DNA of 64,000 nucleotides from Betaproteobacteria bacterium (GCA_029863175.1 JAOTVX010000014.1:1-64000), one strand, 5' to 3'. Counted from the stretch's first letter, positions 18,568 to 27,314 are shown. The notes: generated by a model from the sequence alone, not told the origin. A program made the numbers and translations.

Positions 18568-19779
18568 TTACACCGCCGTGCCTGCGGCATGACCGGACGA
18601 CCACGCCCACTGGAAATTGTAGCCGCCGAGCCAGCCGGTGACATCGACCACCTCGCCGATAAAGTACAGGCCAGGCACGCTACGCGATTCCAGGGTCTGT
18701 TGCGAGAGCGCGTCTGTATCCACGCCGCCCAACGTCACTTCGGCCTTGGCATAGCCCAGCGTGCCCGAGGGCAGGATGCGCCAGCCTTTGAGCGTCTGCG
18801 CGACCGTCTCGAGAACGGCGTTCGAGAGCTGCGCCAGCGGCTGCGTCCAGCCATGCGCCTCCGCGAAGCTTTGCGCGAAGCGGCGCGGCAGGAACTCCGC
18901 GAGCAGCGCGCCGAGCACCTGGTGATCGCGGCGATGCTTCGCCAGCCAGGCGCCCGCGTCGCGCCCGGGCAGCAAATCGAGCACCACCGGGCCGCGCCCG
19001 CCCCCGAGCTGCCAGTACGACGACACCTGCAGGATCGCCGGCCCCGACAGGCCGCGATGCGTGATCAGCGCCGCCTCGTGAAACGGCGGCCACTCCGAGC
19101 CGCGCGGCGCTTCAGCGCAGGAAGCGATCGCATCGAACGACGCCCCGGACAGATCCCCGAACTGTGCCAACCACTCCGGCGGCGCCGCGAGCGGCACCAG
19201 CGCGGGTTTCGGCGTCACCACTGGCAGGCCGAATTGTTCGGCGATGCGGTAGCCGAGCGGCGTCGCACCGATCTTCGGGATCGACAGGCCGCCCGTCGCC
19301 ACCACCATCGCGCGGGCGCGGAAGCTCCCCTGCGTCGTCGCGACCTCGAAACCCGGCGCGTCCCCGCCCTCGTACCGCGCCACGCGTTTCACCTTCACCG
19401 GCATCGCCCAGTGCGCGCCCGCCACATCGCACTCGCCCCTGAGCATGGTGATGATTTGCACCGCGCTATCGTCGCAGAACAACTGGCCGAGGGTCTTCTC
19501 GTGATAGCGGATGCCGTGGCGCTCGACCAGAGTCGTGAAGTCGTGCGGGGTGTAGCGCGCTAGCGCCGAGCGGCAAAAATGGGGATTGCGTGAGAGAAAG
19601 GCCTCCGGCCGGCTGTGCAGGTTAGTGAAGTTGCAGCGCCCGCCGCCCGAGATGCGGATCTTCTCGCCGAGTGGGGCGGCGTGCTCGACCAGCAGCACGC
19701 GCCGTCCGCGCCGGCCGGCAACCGCAGCGCACATCATGCCGGCGGCGCCGGCACCCAGGACAATGACGTCGAAATCCAT
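18568..19779 (-). CDS. HI0933/YhiN-family FAD-dependent oxidoreductase
   Basis: 403 residues. An FAD dinucleotide fold opens the protein (DVIVLGAGAAGMMCAAVAGR). GEKIRISGGGRCNFTN is the family hallmark, followed by AMVVATGGLSIPKIGATPLG. HRGLSGPAILQVSSYW and the C-terminal GLYFIGEVVDVTGWLGGYNFQWAWSSG are also conserved. Members are called NAD(P)/FAD-dependent oxidoreductases; the physiological substrate is unsettled (related BaiN acts on bile acids). Complete and standing alone. Confidence 0.92.
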   Translation of the reverse strand: MDFDVIVLGAGAAGMMCAAVAGRRGRRVLLVEHAAPLGEKIRISGGGRCNFTNLHSRPEAFLSRNPHFCRSALARYTPHDFTTLVERHGIRYHEKTLGQLFCDDSAVQIITMLRGECDVAGAHWAMPVKVKRVARYEGGDAPGFEVATTQGSFRARAMVVATGGLSIPKIGATPLGYRIAEQFGLPVVTPKPALVPLAAPPEWLAQFGDLSGASFDAIASCAEAPRGSEWPPFHEAALITHRGLSGPAILQVSSYWQLGGGRGPVVLDLLPGRDAGAWLAKHRRDHQVLGALLAEFLPRRFAQSFAEAHGWTQPLAQLSNAVLETVAQTLKGWRILPSGTLGYAKAEVTLGGVDTDALSQQTLESRSVPGLYFIGEVVDVTGWLGGYNFQWAWSSGHAAGTAV

Positions 19780-19826
19780 GCGTGACCCGTGGGGATTGGC
19801 CGCGCATCATACCGCGATATCCGCAC

Positions 19827-20645
19827 TCACTGCTTCACCGCCAACACCCCATCGCCATTCAACTCCGCGACAAACCCGGCGTGCCGCAAACGTTTCGCGA
19901 CTTCGTTAGGCACTTCGCGTCCGCTGGTGAGTTTGTTCGGCGCGCCGGTGTAATGAAACAGCTTGCCTTTGCGCTTGAGGACCCTGGCCAGGTGGTCATA
20001 AAAGACTTGTGAGTAAAGTTCTCCGGCGATACCGAAACGCGGCGGATCGTGCAAAACCGCATGGACCGACCCACTGGGCAGCATGGCAATCTGCTCGGCA
20101 ATGTCGCCCTGGGTTAACGTCAATCTACCGCCAAGCTCAGGCGACCAGGGATTGAGGCTGCGCAGCCAAAACACGTCGGGATTCTTCTCGTAAGAAAGCA
20201 CTTGTTTGGCCTGACCCACCAAACACCAAGCGGCGAAATAGCCAAGGCCGCCACAGGTGTCCAAGATCACCTTGCCACGCGGTTGAATCAAGCCGACTTT
20301 GCGTTCGGCATCCGCATAGGGCGAGACTTGCGCCGTGGGTAACATCTTGATGCCATCGATTTCGAACGTCGGCGGCCCCCACTTCGTCGGCACCAACTTG
20401 ATCAGTGACGTTGTGAACCGCGCCACCGGCTGAAAGGTCTCGCTAACCCAGTGGTAAATGGTTCTGTCCTTACAGATTTCCAGATAGGGGAATCGGTTGC
20501 CTTGCCAGACCCATCCTGCAACGCCCGCCTCGACCGTCGTCGTCGAACGATCCAAGTCGAGCGAGCACTCAATCGTCGGCGCACCGGCGCGCGCAGCAGC
20601 GCGCAATGTTTCGTGAACTTTTACCGTTAATAGCGGCCCCGTCAC
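19827..20645 (-). CDS. SAM-dependent methyltransferase-like protein
   Basis: 272 residues. Motif I is VILDTCGGLGYFAAW at about 128, an acidic loop follows (VLSYEKNPD), and motif IV is AVLHDPPRFG. The N-terminal ~110 residues form a separate beta-rich domain (TIECSLDLDRSTTTVEAGVA) like that of a family of archaeal and bacterial spermine-synthase-like methyltransferases. A DPPRF motif often marks enzymes acting on ring nitrogens or RNA bases, but the target is not known. The GTG start at 20645 falls inside a GTGACGGGTGACGG repeat and has no clean ribosome site, so it is uncertain. Confidence 0.75.
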   Translation of the reverse strand: MTGPLLTVKVHETLRAAARAGAPTIECSLDLDRSTTTVEAGVAGWVWQGNRFPYLEICKDRTIYHWVSETFQPVARFTTSLIKLVPTKWGPPTFEIDGIKMLPTAQVSPYADAERKVGLIQPRGKVILDTCGGLGYFAAWCLVGQAKQVLSYEKNPDVFWLRSLNPWSPELGGRLTLTQGDIAEQIAMLPSGSVHAVLHDPPRFGIAGELYSQVFYDHLARVLKRKGKLFHYTGAPNKLTSGREVPNEVAKRLRHAGFVAELNGDGVLAVKQ

Positions 20646-20673
20646 CCGTCACCTCTTAAGCCGCCGTCAGCCG

Positions 20674-22110
20674 TCACGGTTTCTGCGCGGGCGGCCCGAT
20701 CTGCACCGCCGCGGGTCCATCGACCGTCGGCGGCACCACACCACTCAGGTCGGGTTGGTAATGGGGCAGCATGAGCTGCGCGGACCTCACCTCGATGCTG
20801 CGGTCCCTGTAGTAAACCAAGCCGCGCAATGCGCCGCCGACGGCCTGCAGGCGCGCAAGGTGAGGATAAGCCTTGATCAAGGCTTCGGCCTGCGCGTCGT
20901 AGGCCTTCAGCGCGACACGCGCATTGAACTGCGGCATCGGGTTCGAGGCGCTAATCGGGTCGAAGCGCAGCAGGTCGTCGAGCTGCACCGTCCCGACCGG
21001 GACACAGCTGCGCCCGTCGGCCACGATGCGCTCGGCGAACTCGGGCGACAGCGTGAAGCGTACGGCGCCCGCAGCGGGGCTGCCCTTGAATTCTTCGGCC
21101 GCTAACAATTCGGATTTCGCCAGGCCGAGCGATTCGAGCGTGCGCAAGCTCTGGTAGCCGGTCAGCACGCGCTCCTCCGCGCGACCCCGGCGCGTGAGCA
21201 GGTTGTAAAAGGTGTAGGTGATCTGTTCGTCCTGCGCCGCGCGCGTTCGGCGCGCACGGCGAATCGTGGTTTCGTCCGCCTCATTCGCGCGCGGCAGTTG
21301 CAGGCAGACGCGGGCGCTCTGCGCGCCGCGGCCGCTCAGCCAAGTATTGATCGCGCCGCGCAGACGCTCGGCGGTGAACTCGCCCGCGAGGCGGCTCGCG
21401 AGCAGGGGATCCATCGCGCCGCGCTGGCGCGGGCGGCCGCGCATCATGAGCACGTCGAATCCGCCTTCGATGCGCGCGAGCTCGAAGGCTACCGGCTCGG
21501 GCTCGAGCGTGCGGCGGAGCGTTTGCTCACCGAAGGCCTCGCGAAATTCGGGCGTCTGCGCCCATGCGGCGACACCGCCCAGCGTGGGGCGCGCGATCAC
21601 CTCGTAGAGCGTGACATCACCCGCCTTTTCCTTGCGCTTGAACGAGAGTACCTCGGCGTCGTAATCCCTGCCCGCGATCTCGAAGCAGCCCTGTCGCGGC
21701 GAAGCGGCAAAGCCTTTCCATGTCAGCGCGTAGTCGATGGCGCCGTCCTCGAGCGGCTTGGCATCGAAGAATCCCTGCGCGGCGAGGAGCGCAATCTGGC
21801 GCGCGAGTTGCGGCTGCGGCTCGCGCCGCTCGTCGACGGTGATGGCAAAGCCTGCCGGCGTCCAGTCAAAGCGCACCCCCGGCGGGCCCATGCCGTCCGC
21901 CGGCTGCCGCAGGCGCAGCCGCGCACAGGCGCGCGAAGTCGGCCCGGCCTCGAGTTCGAGGTGTTGGTCGATCGCGCGCTTGAAGTTCTCAGCACGCGGT
22001 GAATCCAGCCGACCAGGAATCCAGCCCTGCCCGGCGGCGAACCACCAGGCGCCCGTGGCGATCGCGAGCGCGACGATTAGTTTGGCGAGTGCGACAGTGA
22101 TTGAATTCAT
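20674..22110 (-). CDS. Membrane-anchored protein of unknown function with duplicated domain
   Basis: 478 residues; ATG 22110 (MNSITVALAKL). One N-terminal membrane span (ALAKLIVALAIATGAWWFA) anchors a large, probably periplasmic part. Two similar halves can be seen. One runs from CARLRLRQPADGM through LLAAQGFFDAKP to QGCFEIAGRDYDAEVLSF. The other runs from SARVCLQLPRANE through SLRTLESLGLAKSEL and VRFTLSPEFA to GRSCVPVGTVQLDDLL. Each has a Cys near the start and a Cys before a beta hairpin. No enzyme motif is evident. I do not recognise a named family. The end (PTVDGPAAVQIGPPAQKP) is Pro-rich. Confidence 0.75.
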   Translation of the reverse strand: MNSITVALAKLIVALAIATGAWWFAAGQGWIPGRLDSPRAENFKRAIDQHLELEAGPTSRACARLRLRQPADGMGPPGVRFDWTPAGFAITVDERREPQPQLARQIALLAAQGFFDAKPLEDGAIDYALTWKGFAASPRQGCFEIAGRDYDAEVLSFKRKEKAGDVTLYEVIARPTLGGVAAWAQTPEFREAFGEQTLRRTLEPEPVAFELARIEGGFDVLMMRGRPRQRGAMDPLLASRLAGEFTAERLRGAINTWLSGRGAQSARVCLQLPRANEADETTIRRARRTRAAQDEQITYTFYNLLTRRGRAEERVLTGYQSLRTLESLGLAKSELLAAEEFKGSPAAGAVRFTLSPEFAERIVADGRSCVPVGTVQLDDLLRFDPISASNPMPQFNARVALKAYDAQAEALIKAYPHLARLQAVGGALRGLVYYRDRSIEVRSAQLMLPHYQPDLSGVVPPTVDGPAAVQIGPPAQKP

Positions 22111-22160
22111 GAGCACTCAATCAAGAAGTGGTCATCGTTTGTCCGGCATCGTGGGTCAAT

Positions 22161-22230
22161 GGGTCAGTGTAAAGCTTACGTCCCTGTGACCCCGCTTCCC
22201 CACTGTGGGCAACAAAGCTACACTGACCCC
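22161..22230. repeat. REP-like palindrome, GGGGTCAGTGTA family
   Basis: GGGTCAGTGTAAAGCTT pairs with AGCTACACTGACCCC. It lies in the divergent spacer between the anchored protein and the pseudopilin, so it may affect either 5' end. Confidence 0.65.
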
Positions 22231-22274
22231 GTTTTCCCAATATGATTCCCTAATCAACGGATCCCGGCCGGTAG

Positions 22275-22772
22275 ATGAAGACACCGCATCACGGATTCAC
22301 CCTGATTGAGGTGATGATCGTCATGGCGATCATCGCAATCCTGGCGTTGATGTTGGTACCCACCTATCAGGACAAGTTTATCCGGGATCAGATCGTGGAA
22401 GCCTTGCCCCTGGCCGACATCGCGAAAAAACGGGTCGAGGCTTCCTGGTCGGCCGTTCAGGCGTTCCCGCGCGACAACAAGTCGGCCGGTCTGCCGGCCG
22501 CCGACAAGATCGTCAGCAACTACATCCGCGCGACCTTGGTGCAGGACGGCGCGATTCACATCACCTTCGGCAACAGCGCGAACGGGCAGATCATGGGCAA
22601 GACGCTCAGCATACGCCCGGCCATCGTCCCCGACGCGCCAATCGTCCCTATTGCATGGGTGTGCGGAAACGCCGCGGGCCCCGGCAAAATGACGGTCAAG
22701 GAAAAAAACAGAACCAATATTCCCGTAAGCTATCTTCCGTTCAATTGCCGAGCCCGCGGCACAAGCAAATAG
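22275..22772 (+). CDS. Type IV pilin-like / pseudopilin
   Basis: 165 residues. MKTPHHGFTLIEVMIVMAII is a class III prepilin signal: cleavage after Gly7, Phe+1 methylated, Glu+5 present, followed by a hydrophobic helix. The mature part has two Cys near the C-terminus (WVCGNAAG and FNCRARG), which fit the pilin D-loop. It resembles PilA-type minor pilins. No pilus assembly genes are nearby, so it would rely on machinery encoded elsewhere. Confidence 0.87.
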   Translation: MKTPHHGFTLIEVMIVMAIIAILALMLVPTYQDKFIRDQIVEALPLADIAKKRVEASWSAVQAFPRDNKSAGLPAADKIVSNYIRATLVQDGAIHITFGNSANGQIMGKTLSIRPAIVPDAPIVPIAWVCGNAAGPGKMTVKEKNRTNIPVSYLPFNCRARGTSK

Positions 22773-22869
22773 GGCGTGACTGGTGACTCTTAGCTCGGGA
22801 CGCGAGCACTTGGGACCTCACTGATGTCGCGTGCGCCGACACCATTCAGCGCAGGGTTAGGCGTTGCGG

Positions 22870-23259
22870 TCATTTACGCTTGGTGACCTGGCGCGTGGCA
22901 AGGTCAAGGGTGTACCTGTCTCCCCGCTCGTTGGTGATCATAAGTGCTCCGCGCTCGATAGAAAGAGAGGTGATGAATACATCCTGAACATCTCGCTCCA
23001 ACGTCGGGTTGATGCGAACTGCGTAGATACGCTCGCGCCAAAGCTCCTTGTGGCTGCTGGTGTCGGTCGCGACAACGAAACCCATATGCTCGTGCGGCGC
23101 TGAATACTTGACTGAGTTGGCGACGACCGGTTGGACAGGCTTGGGGGCGGCGCGCTTTGCCGGCGCGGGCGTGGCCGCCAGGAAGACCGCGACAAAAACA
23201 GCAAGAGCCCGGAAAACTTGTGACGTGATGAAGTGGGGGTTAATTGAGGCTTGATTCAT
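22870..23259 (-). CDS. Secreted small protein, unknown function
   Basis: 129 residues from ATG 23259 (MNQASINPHF); a longer frame upstream only reads the overlapping gene. The signal peptide spans about 1-33 (VFRALAVFVAVFLAATPAPA), followed by a basic Pro-rich link. A beta-rich domain follows (HMGFVVATDTSSHKELWRER, then TSLSIERGALMITNERGDRY) and ends in a short strand (LDLATRQV). Its ATG overlaps the TGA of the spermidine-synthase-like gene by four bases, so the two are co-translated. GCCTAAC lies 8 bases after its stop, see the attC finding. Confidence 0.75.
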   Translation of the reverse strand: MNQASINPHFITSQVFRALAVFVAVFLAATPAPAKRAAPKPVQPVVANSVKYSAPHEHMGFVVATDTSSHKELWRERIYAVRINPTLERDVQDVFITSLSIERGALMITNERGDRYTLDLATRQVTKRK

Positions 23260-23996
23260 GGGAGACGGGTAGATTTTCTCTTGTGGGCGAGGTAGACCGT
23301 GTTGGACGACTCCCCGCCCGAATAGGGGTTCGGAAAGGTCACAATATGAGACTCGGAAGACTGGAATACGGTATCGAGCAGACGAGTGAATTCTGCATCC
23401 GGCGGATCGTTGGACCACAGCCCGAAGATTCCGCCGGGATGGAGCTTGTCAGCCAGGTTCCGAAGCCCCGGCGCCGTATAAAAAGCGCTGTTTCCCGGGT
23501 TAAGCCAATGGCTGGGTGAATGATCAATATCCAGCAACACAGCGTGAATCAGCTGGGTCGGGGCTGCGCGATCGAATCCGCCGCCTGATGATGATGCAAC
23601 TTCAAAAAAGTCGGCATGGACAAGAGTGCAACGGGGGTCCGACACCAATTTCTTCCCAAGCGGTACGAGGCCCCGACGGTGCCAGTTGATAACCGGTTCC
23701 ATCACCTCAACGACCATGAGCGACCTGACTGACGGGTCTTCCAGAGCCGCAACCGCTGTATAGCCCAGACCCAATCCGCCGACCACGATGTCCAGGCCGG
23801 TACCTTCAAGCTCGGCGAGCCCGAGTCTCGCAAGCTGAATCTCGGCCTTGGTAAACAGGCTGGACATCAGGAACTCGTCGCCGAGCTTCACCTCGTAGAG
23901 AATTTCCCCTTCGAGTTTGGGTTCCGCCCGGCGCCTGAGACTGATTTTACCCAGCAGGGTTTCCTGGTAGTCCAGCTCTTCAAATTCAAACGTCAT
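23256..23996 (-). CDS. Spermidine/spermine synthase-fold protein
   Basis: 246 residues. An N-terminal beta domain (FEELDYQETLLGKISLRRR) precedes a Rossmann methyltransferase-like domain with VVGGLGLGYTAVAAL, the acidic strand LMVVEVMEPVINWH, VHADFFEV and AVLLDIDHSPSHWL. Spermidine synthases carry Asp residues in the polyamine loop (GGGDG and DSTDP); these are replaced here, so amine transfer is doubtful and the real substrate unknown. It is first in a two-gene unit with the secreted protein at 22870-23259. Confidence 0.8.
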   Translation of the reverse strand: MTFEFEELDYQETLLGKISLRRRAEPKLEGEILYEVKLGDEFLMSSLFTKAEIQLARLGLAELEGTGLDIVVGGLGLGYTAVAALEDPSVRSLMVVEVMEPVINWHRRGLVPLGKKLVSDPRCTLVHADFFEVASSSGGGFDRAAPTQLIHAVLLDIDHSPSHWLNPGNSAFYTAPGLRNLADKLHPGGIFGLWSNDPPDAEFTRLLDTVFQSSESHIVTFPNPYSGGESSNTVYLAHKRKSTRLP

Positions 23997-24039
23997 CTGC
24001 CAGATTCTATAGATTGATGCACGCGCGCGACTCTCTCCG

Positions 24040-25065
24040 CTAGAGCGCGAGTTGTCCGGTCGTCTGCTCTCCAGCGAAAAAGCGCCGGATATTCTCCAGC
24101 ACTCCCGCCACGTCCACCTCCCAATAGCGATCCGAGGAGCCTCCCGCCATGTGGGGCGAGAGTACGACGTTCGGCAGACTGATCAGAGGACTGGGCTGAG
24201 GCAGCGGCTCCCAGCGGAAGACGTCCAGCCCGGCCATGGCGAGCTTGCCATCGCGCAGGGCTGCGCACAGGGCATCCTCGTCGATCAGGCCCCCGCGTCC
24301 CACGTTGATGACGCTGGCCGTCGGCTTCATGCGGGCGATACGCTCGCGGCTGAGCATGTTTTCGGTCTCTGGCGTATGAGGTACCGCCAGGATTAGGAAG
24401 TCCGCCGCCTCGATGAGCTCGTCGAGAGGCATATAGTGTGCGTCCAGCGCCGCCTCGATCTCCCGGGTGTGCTGGCGGCGCTGGTAATAGCAGATTCGCG
24501 GCCCGAAGGGACGCACGCGCCGCGCAATCTCGGCCCCGATGTCGCCCAGGGCCACGATGCCAACCGTCGCTTCGAGCAGGTCGCCCACCCCCGGAACCTT
24601 GATCCAGTTGTCATGGTGGACGTTTTGCTGCCCCGTCCGCTGGGGAACAAAGCCCCACTCCAGATACCGTGCCTCTGCGACCACGCGATGGCACTCCAGC
24701 AGCCGTCTCGCGCAGGCCAGCATGAGTGCCATAGTGTGGTCCGCGACGGTGGCGTTGCGAATGAGCGAACGGGTGAAGACGGGGATGCCTTTGTCGCGCG
24801 CGGCGGCGAGATCGATGTTCTTGCAGTCGATCCCGAACTTCTGGATCATCCGGGCATTCCTGGCGGCGTCCAGGACCGCGCCAGTGATCGACGCCTTGTA
24901 TGCAAGGATCACATCCGCATCCCCCGCAGCAGCGGCAATGCCCTCCTCGGTGACGGCCTTGGGCACCACCACTGTGAAAGGCCTGCCCTTGGCCATGGTT
25001 TCCACCTTCCAGGAGAACCGGTAGTCCGTGCCGTCGGGCACGAGCACGCGTGTGACGTCGCTCAC
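24040..25065 (-). CDS. D-2-hydroxyacid dehydrogenase (phosphoglycerate-dehydrogenase-like)
   Basis: 341 residues; NAD(P)-dependent reduction of a 2-oxoacid. The substrate half holds QKFGIDCKNIDLAAARDKGI. The nucleotide fold is VGIVALGDIGAEIARRVRPFG. The catalytic set is visible: Arg in INVGRGGLIDEDAL, Glu in the loop after AGLDVFRWEPLPQP, and His in VVLSPHMAGGS. SerA's regulatory ACT domain is absent, so serine synthesis is unlikely. GTG 25065 is the chosen start although its ribosome site is weak. It may work with the quinone reductase just upstream on the same strand (52 bases). Confidence 0.9.
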   Translation of the reverse strand: MSDVTRVLVPDGTDYRFSWKVETMAKGRPFTVVVPKAVTEEGIAAAAGDADVILAYKASITGAVLDAARNARMIQKFGIDCKNIDLAAARDKGIPVFTRSLIRNATVADHTMALMLACARRLLECHRVVAEARYLEWGFVPQRTGQQNVHHDNWIKVPGVGDLLEATVGIVALGDIGAEIARRVRPFGPRICYYQRRQHTREIEAALDAHYMPLDELIEAADFLILAVPHTPETENMLSRERIARMKPTASVINVGRGGLIDEDALCAALRDGKLAMAGLDVFRWEPLPQPSPLISLPNVVLSPHMAGGSSDRYWEVDVAGVLENIRRFFAGEQTTGQLAL

Positions 25066-25117
25066 AGACGAACCCCGTTCATGACTCTTCCCTCAAACTC
25101 GTGACCTCGGTTCACCA

Positions 25118-26041
25118 TCACCGCACCTTAAAGACCAGTTTGCCGCGCAGGTGGCGTCCCTCGCTCACCGCATGGGCTGCGGCGGCTTCCGATAACTTAT
25201 AGGTCTTGATCTCGGGGACGCGAACGGCGCCGCTGGAAATCAGGGCGGCGGTGCGATCGAGATGCGCGCGGTCACGCCCGACTTTGGGACGCAGCGATAC
25301 AACGTCGGCACGCGGCGAAGCCGGCGCCGTGTTCCCGGAGGCAATGAACGCCGCGCGTCCGCCCGGTCGCAGCACGGCGAACGAGCGCATTGCTACGTCG
25401 CCGCCGACGGTGTCGAACACCGCGTCGCAGCCGGATACCGCTTGTGTGACGTCCTGCGAGTTGTAGTCGATGATCTCGTCGGCGCCGAGACTGCGCAGGT
25501 AGTCATGATTCGCCGCGCTCGCAGTCGTGATCACGCGGGCGCCGATGGTTTTCGAGAGCTGTATCGCGAAACTGGCGACACCACCCGCGCCGCCCTGGAT
25601 CAGTATCGTTTCACCGGACTTCAGTTGCAGCGTGTCCTCGACCGAGCAGAGTGCGGTAAGGCCGATCAGCGACACTGCCGCGCATTCGACGTGCGTAAGC
25701 TTCTCCGGCTTTCTCGCCACGATCGCCGCCTTGATCGCGATTTTCTCCGCGTAAGCCGCTTCCTGCCCGACATCGCAGACGCCGAAGACCGCATCCCCGA
25801 TTGCGAATTCTTTCACCCCGTCGCCCAGCGCCCTGACAACGCCGGAGAAATCCCGTCCCGGAACGTAGGGAAAGTCGGTGATCGGTGCATAGTGGCCGAC
25901 CCGCACCTTCCAGTCAGCGCCGTTGACGCTGGCTGCATGTACGTCGACGAGCACCTCGTCAGGCCCGGCAACGGGATCTGGCACTTCGCCATACTGCATC
26001 ACGTCCGGCGCGCCGTGTTGCATGAAGTAGGCTGCTTTCAT
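25118..26041 (-). CDS. NADPH quinone oxidoreductase-like (zinc-independent MDR)
   Basis: 307 residues from ATG 26041, which follows CTGGAGGGAAG. A GroES-like N-terminal half (MKAAYFMQHGAPDVMQYGEV, then VPGRDFSGVVRALGDGV) and a Rossmann half (ILIQGGAGGVASFAIQLSKT) place it in the quinone-reductase branch of the medium-chain dehydrogenases. Catalytic zinc ligands are missing, as expected. NADPH is the likely donor. An IS110 fragment lies 40 bases upstream and may have displaced the native promoter. Confidence 0.9.
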   Translation of the reverse strand: MKAAYFMQHGAPDVMQYGEVPDPVAGPDEVLVDVHAASVNGADWKVRVGHYAPITDFPYVPGRDFSGVVRALGDGVKEFAIGDAVFGVCDVGQEAAYAEKIAIKAAIVARKPEKLTHVECAAVSLIGLTALCSVEDTLQLKSGETILIQGGAGGVASFAIQLSKTIGARVITTASAANHDYLRSLGADEIIDYNSQDVTQAVSGCDAVFDTVGGDVAMRSFAVLRPGGRAAFIASGNTAPASPRADVVSLRPKVGRDRAHLDRTAALISSGAVRVPEIKTYKLSEAAAAHAVSEGRHLRGKLVFKVR

Positions 26042-26079
26042 CTTCCCTCCAGGAATAAGGTGTGACTCGTGACTAATCA

Positions 26080-26228
26080 TCTAGAAGGCCTCCTCCTCCT
26101 CGCCGCCGCGTGCGGCGGGGTTAAAGCTGAGGTCCGATGTCAAACCTTAACGTGAGGAGGCATTCAATGAAGAAGTATAGCGGGATTGATCTGCACTCGA
26201 ACAACTGCGTGGTGGCGGTGATTGATGA
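26080..26228 (+). mobile_element. IS110-family fragment (left end and first 20 codons)
   Basis: From TCTAGAAGGCCTCC through a GC-rich palindrome (CCGCCGCGTGCGGCGG) to MKKYSGIDLHSNNCVVAVID it matches 40939-41086 almost base for base; it has six extra bases in a CTC run. The transposase (DEDD type) stops after 20 codons. TGACTAATC flanks the fragment on both sides (26070-26078 and 26226-26234), which suggests either a short mobile unit with a target duplication or precise deletion of the rest. Confidence 0.85.
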
Positions 26229-26235
26229 CTAATCG

Positions 26236-26946
26236 TCATAACGCGGCCACGAACTCCTCGATCAGCGCGTTGACCTTGTCCGGGATCTCCGTGGGCGGGA
26301 AATGCCCGGCGTCGGGGAGCTTGGTGTACTTCGACCCCGGCACGGCCTCGTGGATCTCTTTCTCGTACTCCGGCGGATTGCCGTGATCCAGCAGGCCGCG
26401 CAGGAGGAGGAGCTTCGGTTTGAGGGTCGCGATGCGGTCGCGCACGTCGAAAGTGTCTATCGCCATCAGGTCGTGATATTGGGACAGCGGGCCCACCTGG
26501 CGGTGCCGCTCCAGCAAGCGCTCGCGCAAGCCCGGCTCCACCAGGTGCATCGCGGTGCGTTGAAACGCGAGCCACTCTTCGTAGACCTTCGGGTCCTCCG
26601 GTGCGCGCAGACGCATCTCGTAGGTACCCGGCGCGCGTACCTTGGGCCGCGCCGCAACCGTCATCACCACGAGGCCCTTCACTTCATTCGGATAGTCGAG
26701 GCCATACTGCAGCGCGATCGACGCGCCCAGCGTGTATCCGACCAGAACGAGGTCTTTGTTCAGTCCCTGCGCCCACAGCCAGCCGCGCACCCACTCCGTG
26801 TAGCGCGCAACGTCCGGACATCGGGTGCCCTCCGGGTGCCCGGGCAGGTTGGGCGCGACGCTGTCCGGGAAATGCTTGCGTTGATAGTAATACGCATCCG
26901 CGCAGGCGCCCGCGCCTGGACCGTGGAGGAACACGAGTTGCGACAT
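26236..26946 (-). CDS. Alpha/beta hydrolase with threonine at the nucleophile position
   Basis: 236 residues; ATG 26946 after AAAGGAAC. LVFLHGPGAGACADAYYY is the oxyanion-hole strand. The nucleophile elbow reads LVGYTLGASIAL, where family members normally have G-x-S-x-G, so Thr replaces Ser. The other triad parts look present: LLLLRGLLDHGNPPE (Asp) and DAGHFPPTEIPD (His). It may be a slow or altered hydrolase, or a non-catalytic fold. The stop codon lies next to the IS110 fragment. Confidence 0.82.
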   Translation of the reverse strand: MSQLVFLHGPGAGACADAYYYQRKHFPDSVAPNLPGHPEGTRCPDVARYTEWVRGWLWAQGLNKDLVLVGYTLGASIALQYGLDYPNEVKGLVVMTVAARPKVRAPGTYEMRLRAPEDPKVYEEWLAFQRTAMHLVEPGLRERLLERHRQVGPLSQYHDLMAIDTFDVRDRIATLKPKLLLLRGLLDHGNPPEYEKEIHEAVPGSKYTKLPDAGHFPPTEIPDKVNALIEEFVAAL

Positions 26947-27018
26947 GCGAAAGTTCCTTTATCGTTGGCAATAGGGGACAGGCCGCGTACGGGACGTCAG
27001 AGCACGCCCTCTAAACAG

Positions 27019-27043
27019 TAAACAGGGTCAGGGTAACTTTTCT
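27019..27043. repeat. Half copy of the GGGTCAGTGTAAC palindrome
   Basis: AAACAGGGTCAGGGTAACTT matches the left arm of the REP-like palindromes and sits immediately before the RAYT relic, as REPs flank RAYT genes. No right arm was found. Confidence 0.5.
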
Positions 27044-27094
27044 GTGGCTCGTGCGTTGAAGTGTGCAACGACATGCACGATCAGTCCAACTGCC

Positions 27095-27285
27095 GTGCCA
27101 CGGAGAACACGGCTAAACCTCATAAACGTGCCCCAGCATATCATCCAGCGGGGTAATAACCGGCAGGCCACCTTCTTTGCCGAGGAAGACTACCGCTTCT
27201 ATCTCGACTGCCTGCTCGATGCAGCACGCAATTAAAGCTGCTCCATCGAATGCAATCCCGTGCGGGCGGGGGTGCTAAGCGTTTT
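27095..27285 (+). pseudogene. REP-associated tyrosine transposase (RAYT) relic
   Basis: GTG 27095 opens VPRRTRLNLINVPQHIIQRG, followed by NNRQATFFAEEDYRFYLDCL and a TAA; this is the classic RAYT (IS200-like Y1 transposase) N-terminus. In the same frame after the stop comes SIECNPVRAGVL, the IELNPVRAGMV motif that in intact RAYTs lies ~80 residues later. The HUH motif and catalytic tyrosine are missing, so the middle was deleted. It is not functional. Confidence 0.8.
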
Positions 27286-27314
27286 GCGCATGCTGCCAGT
27301 TCACCTGTCACCCC

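Noticed and set aside
18589..19563. 324-codon plus frame opposite the flavoprotein
   Set aside because: Antisense shadow rich in Arg and His, no motifs.
22840..22862. Complete attC site after the gene at 22870
   Set aside because: GCCTAAC, the spacer and the L'' box look right, but no matching right half was found in the next 100 bases; kept only as a half site in the attC finding.
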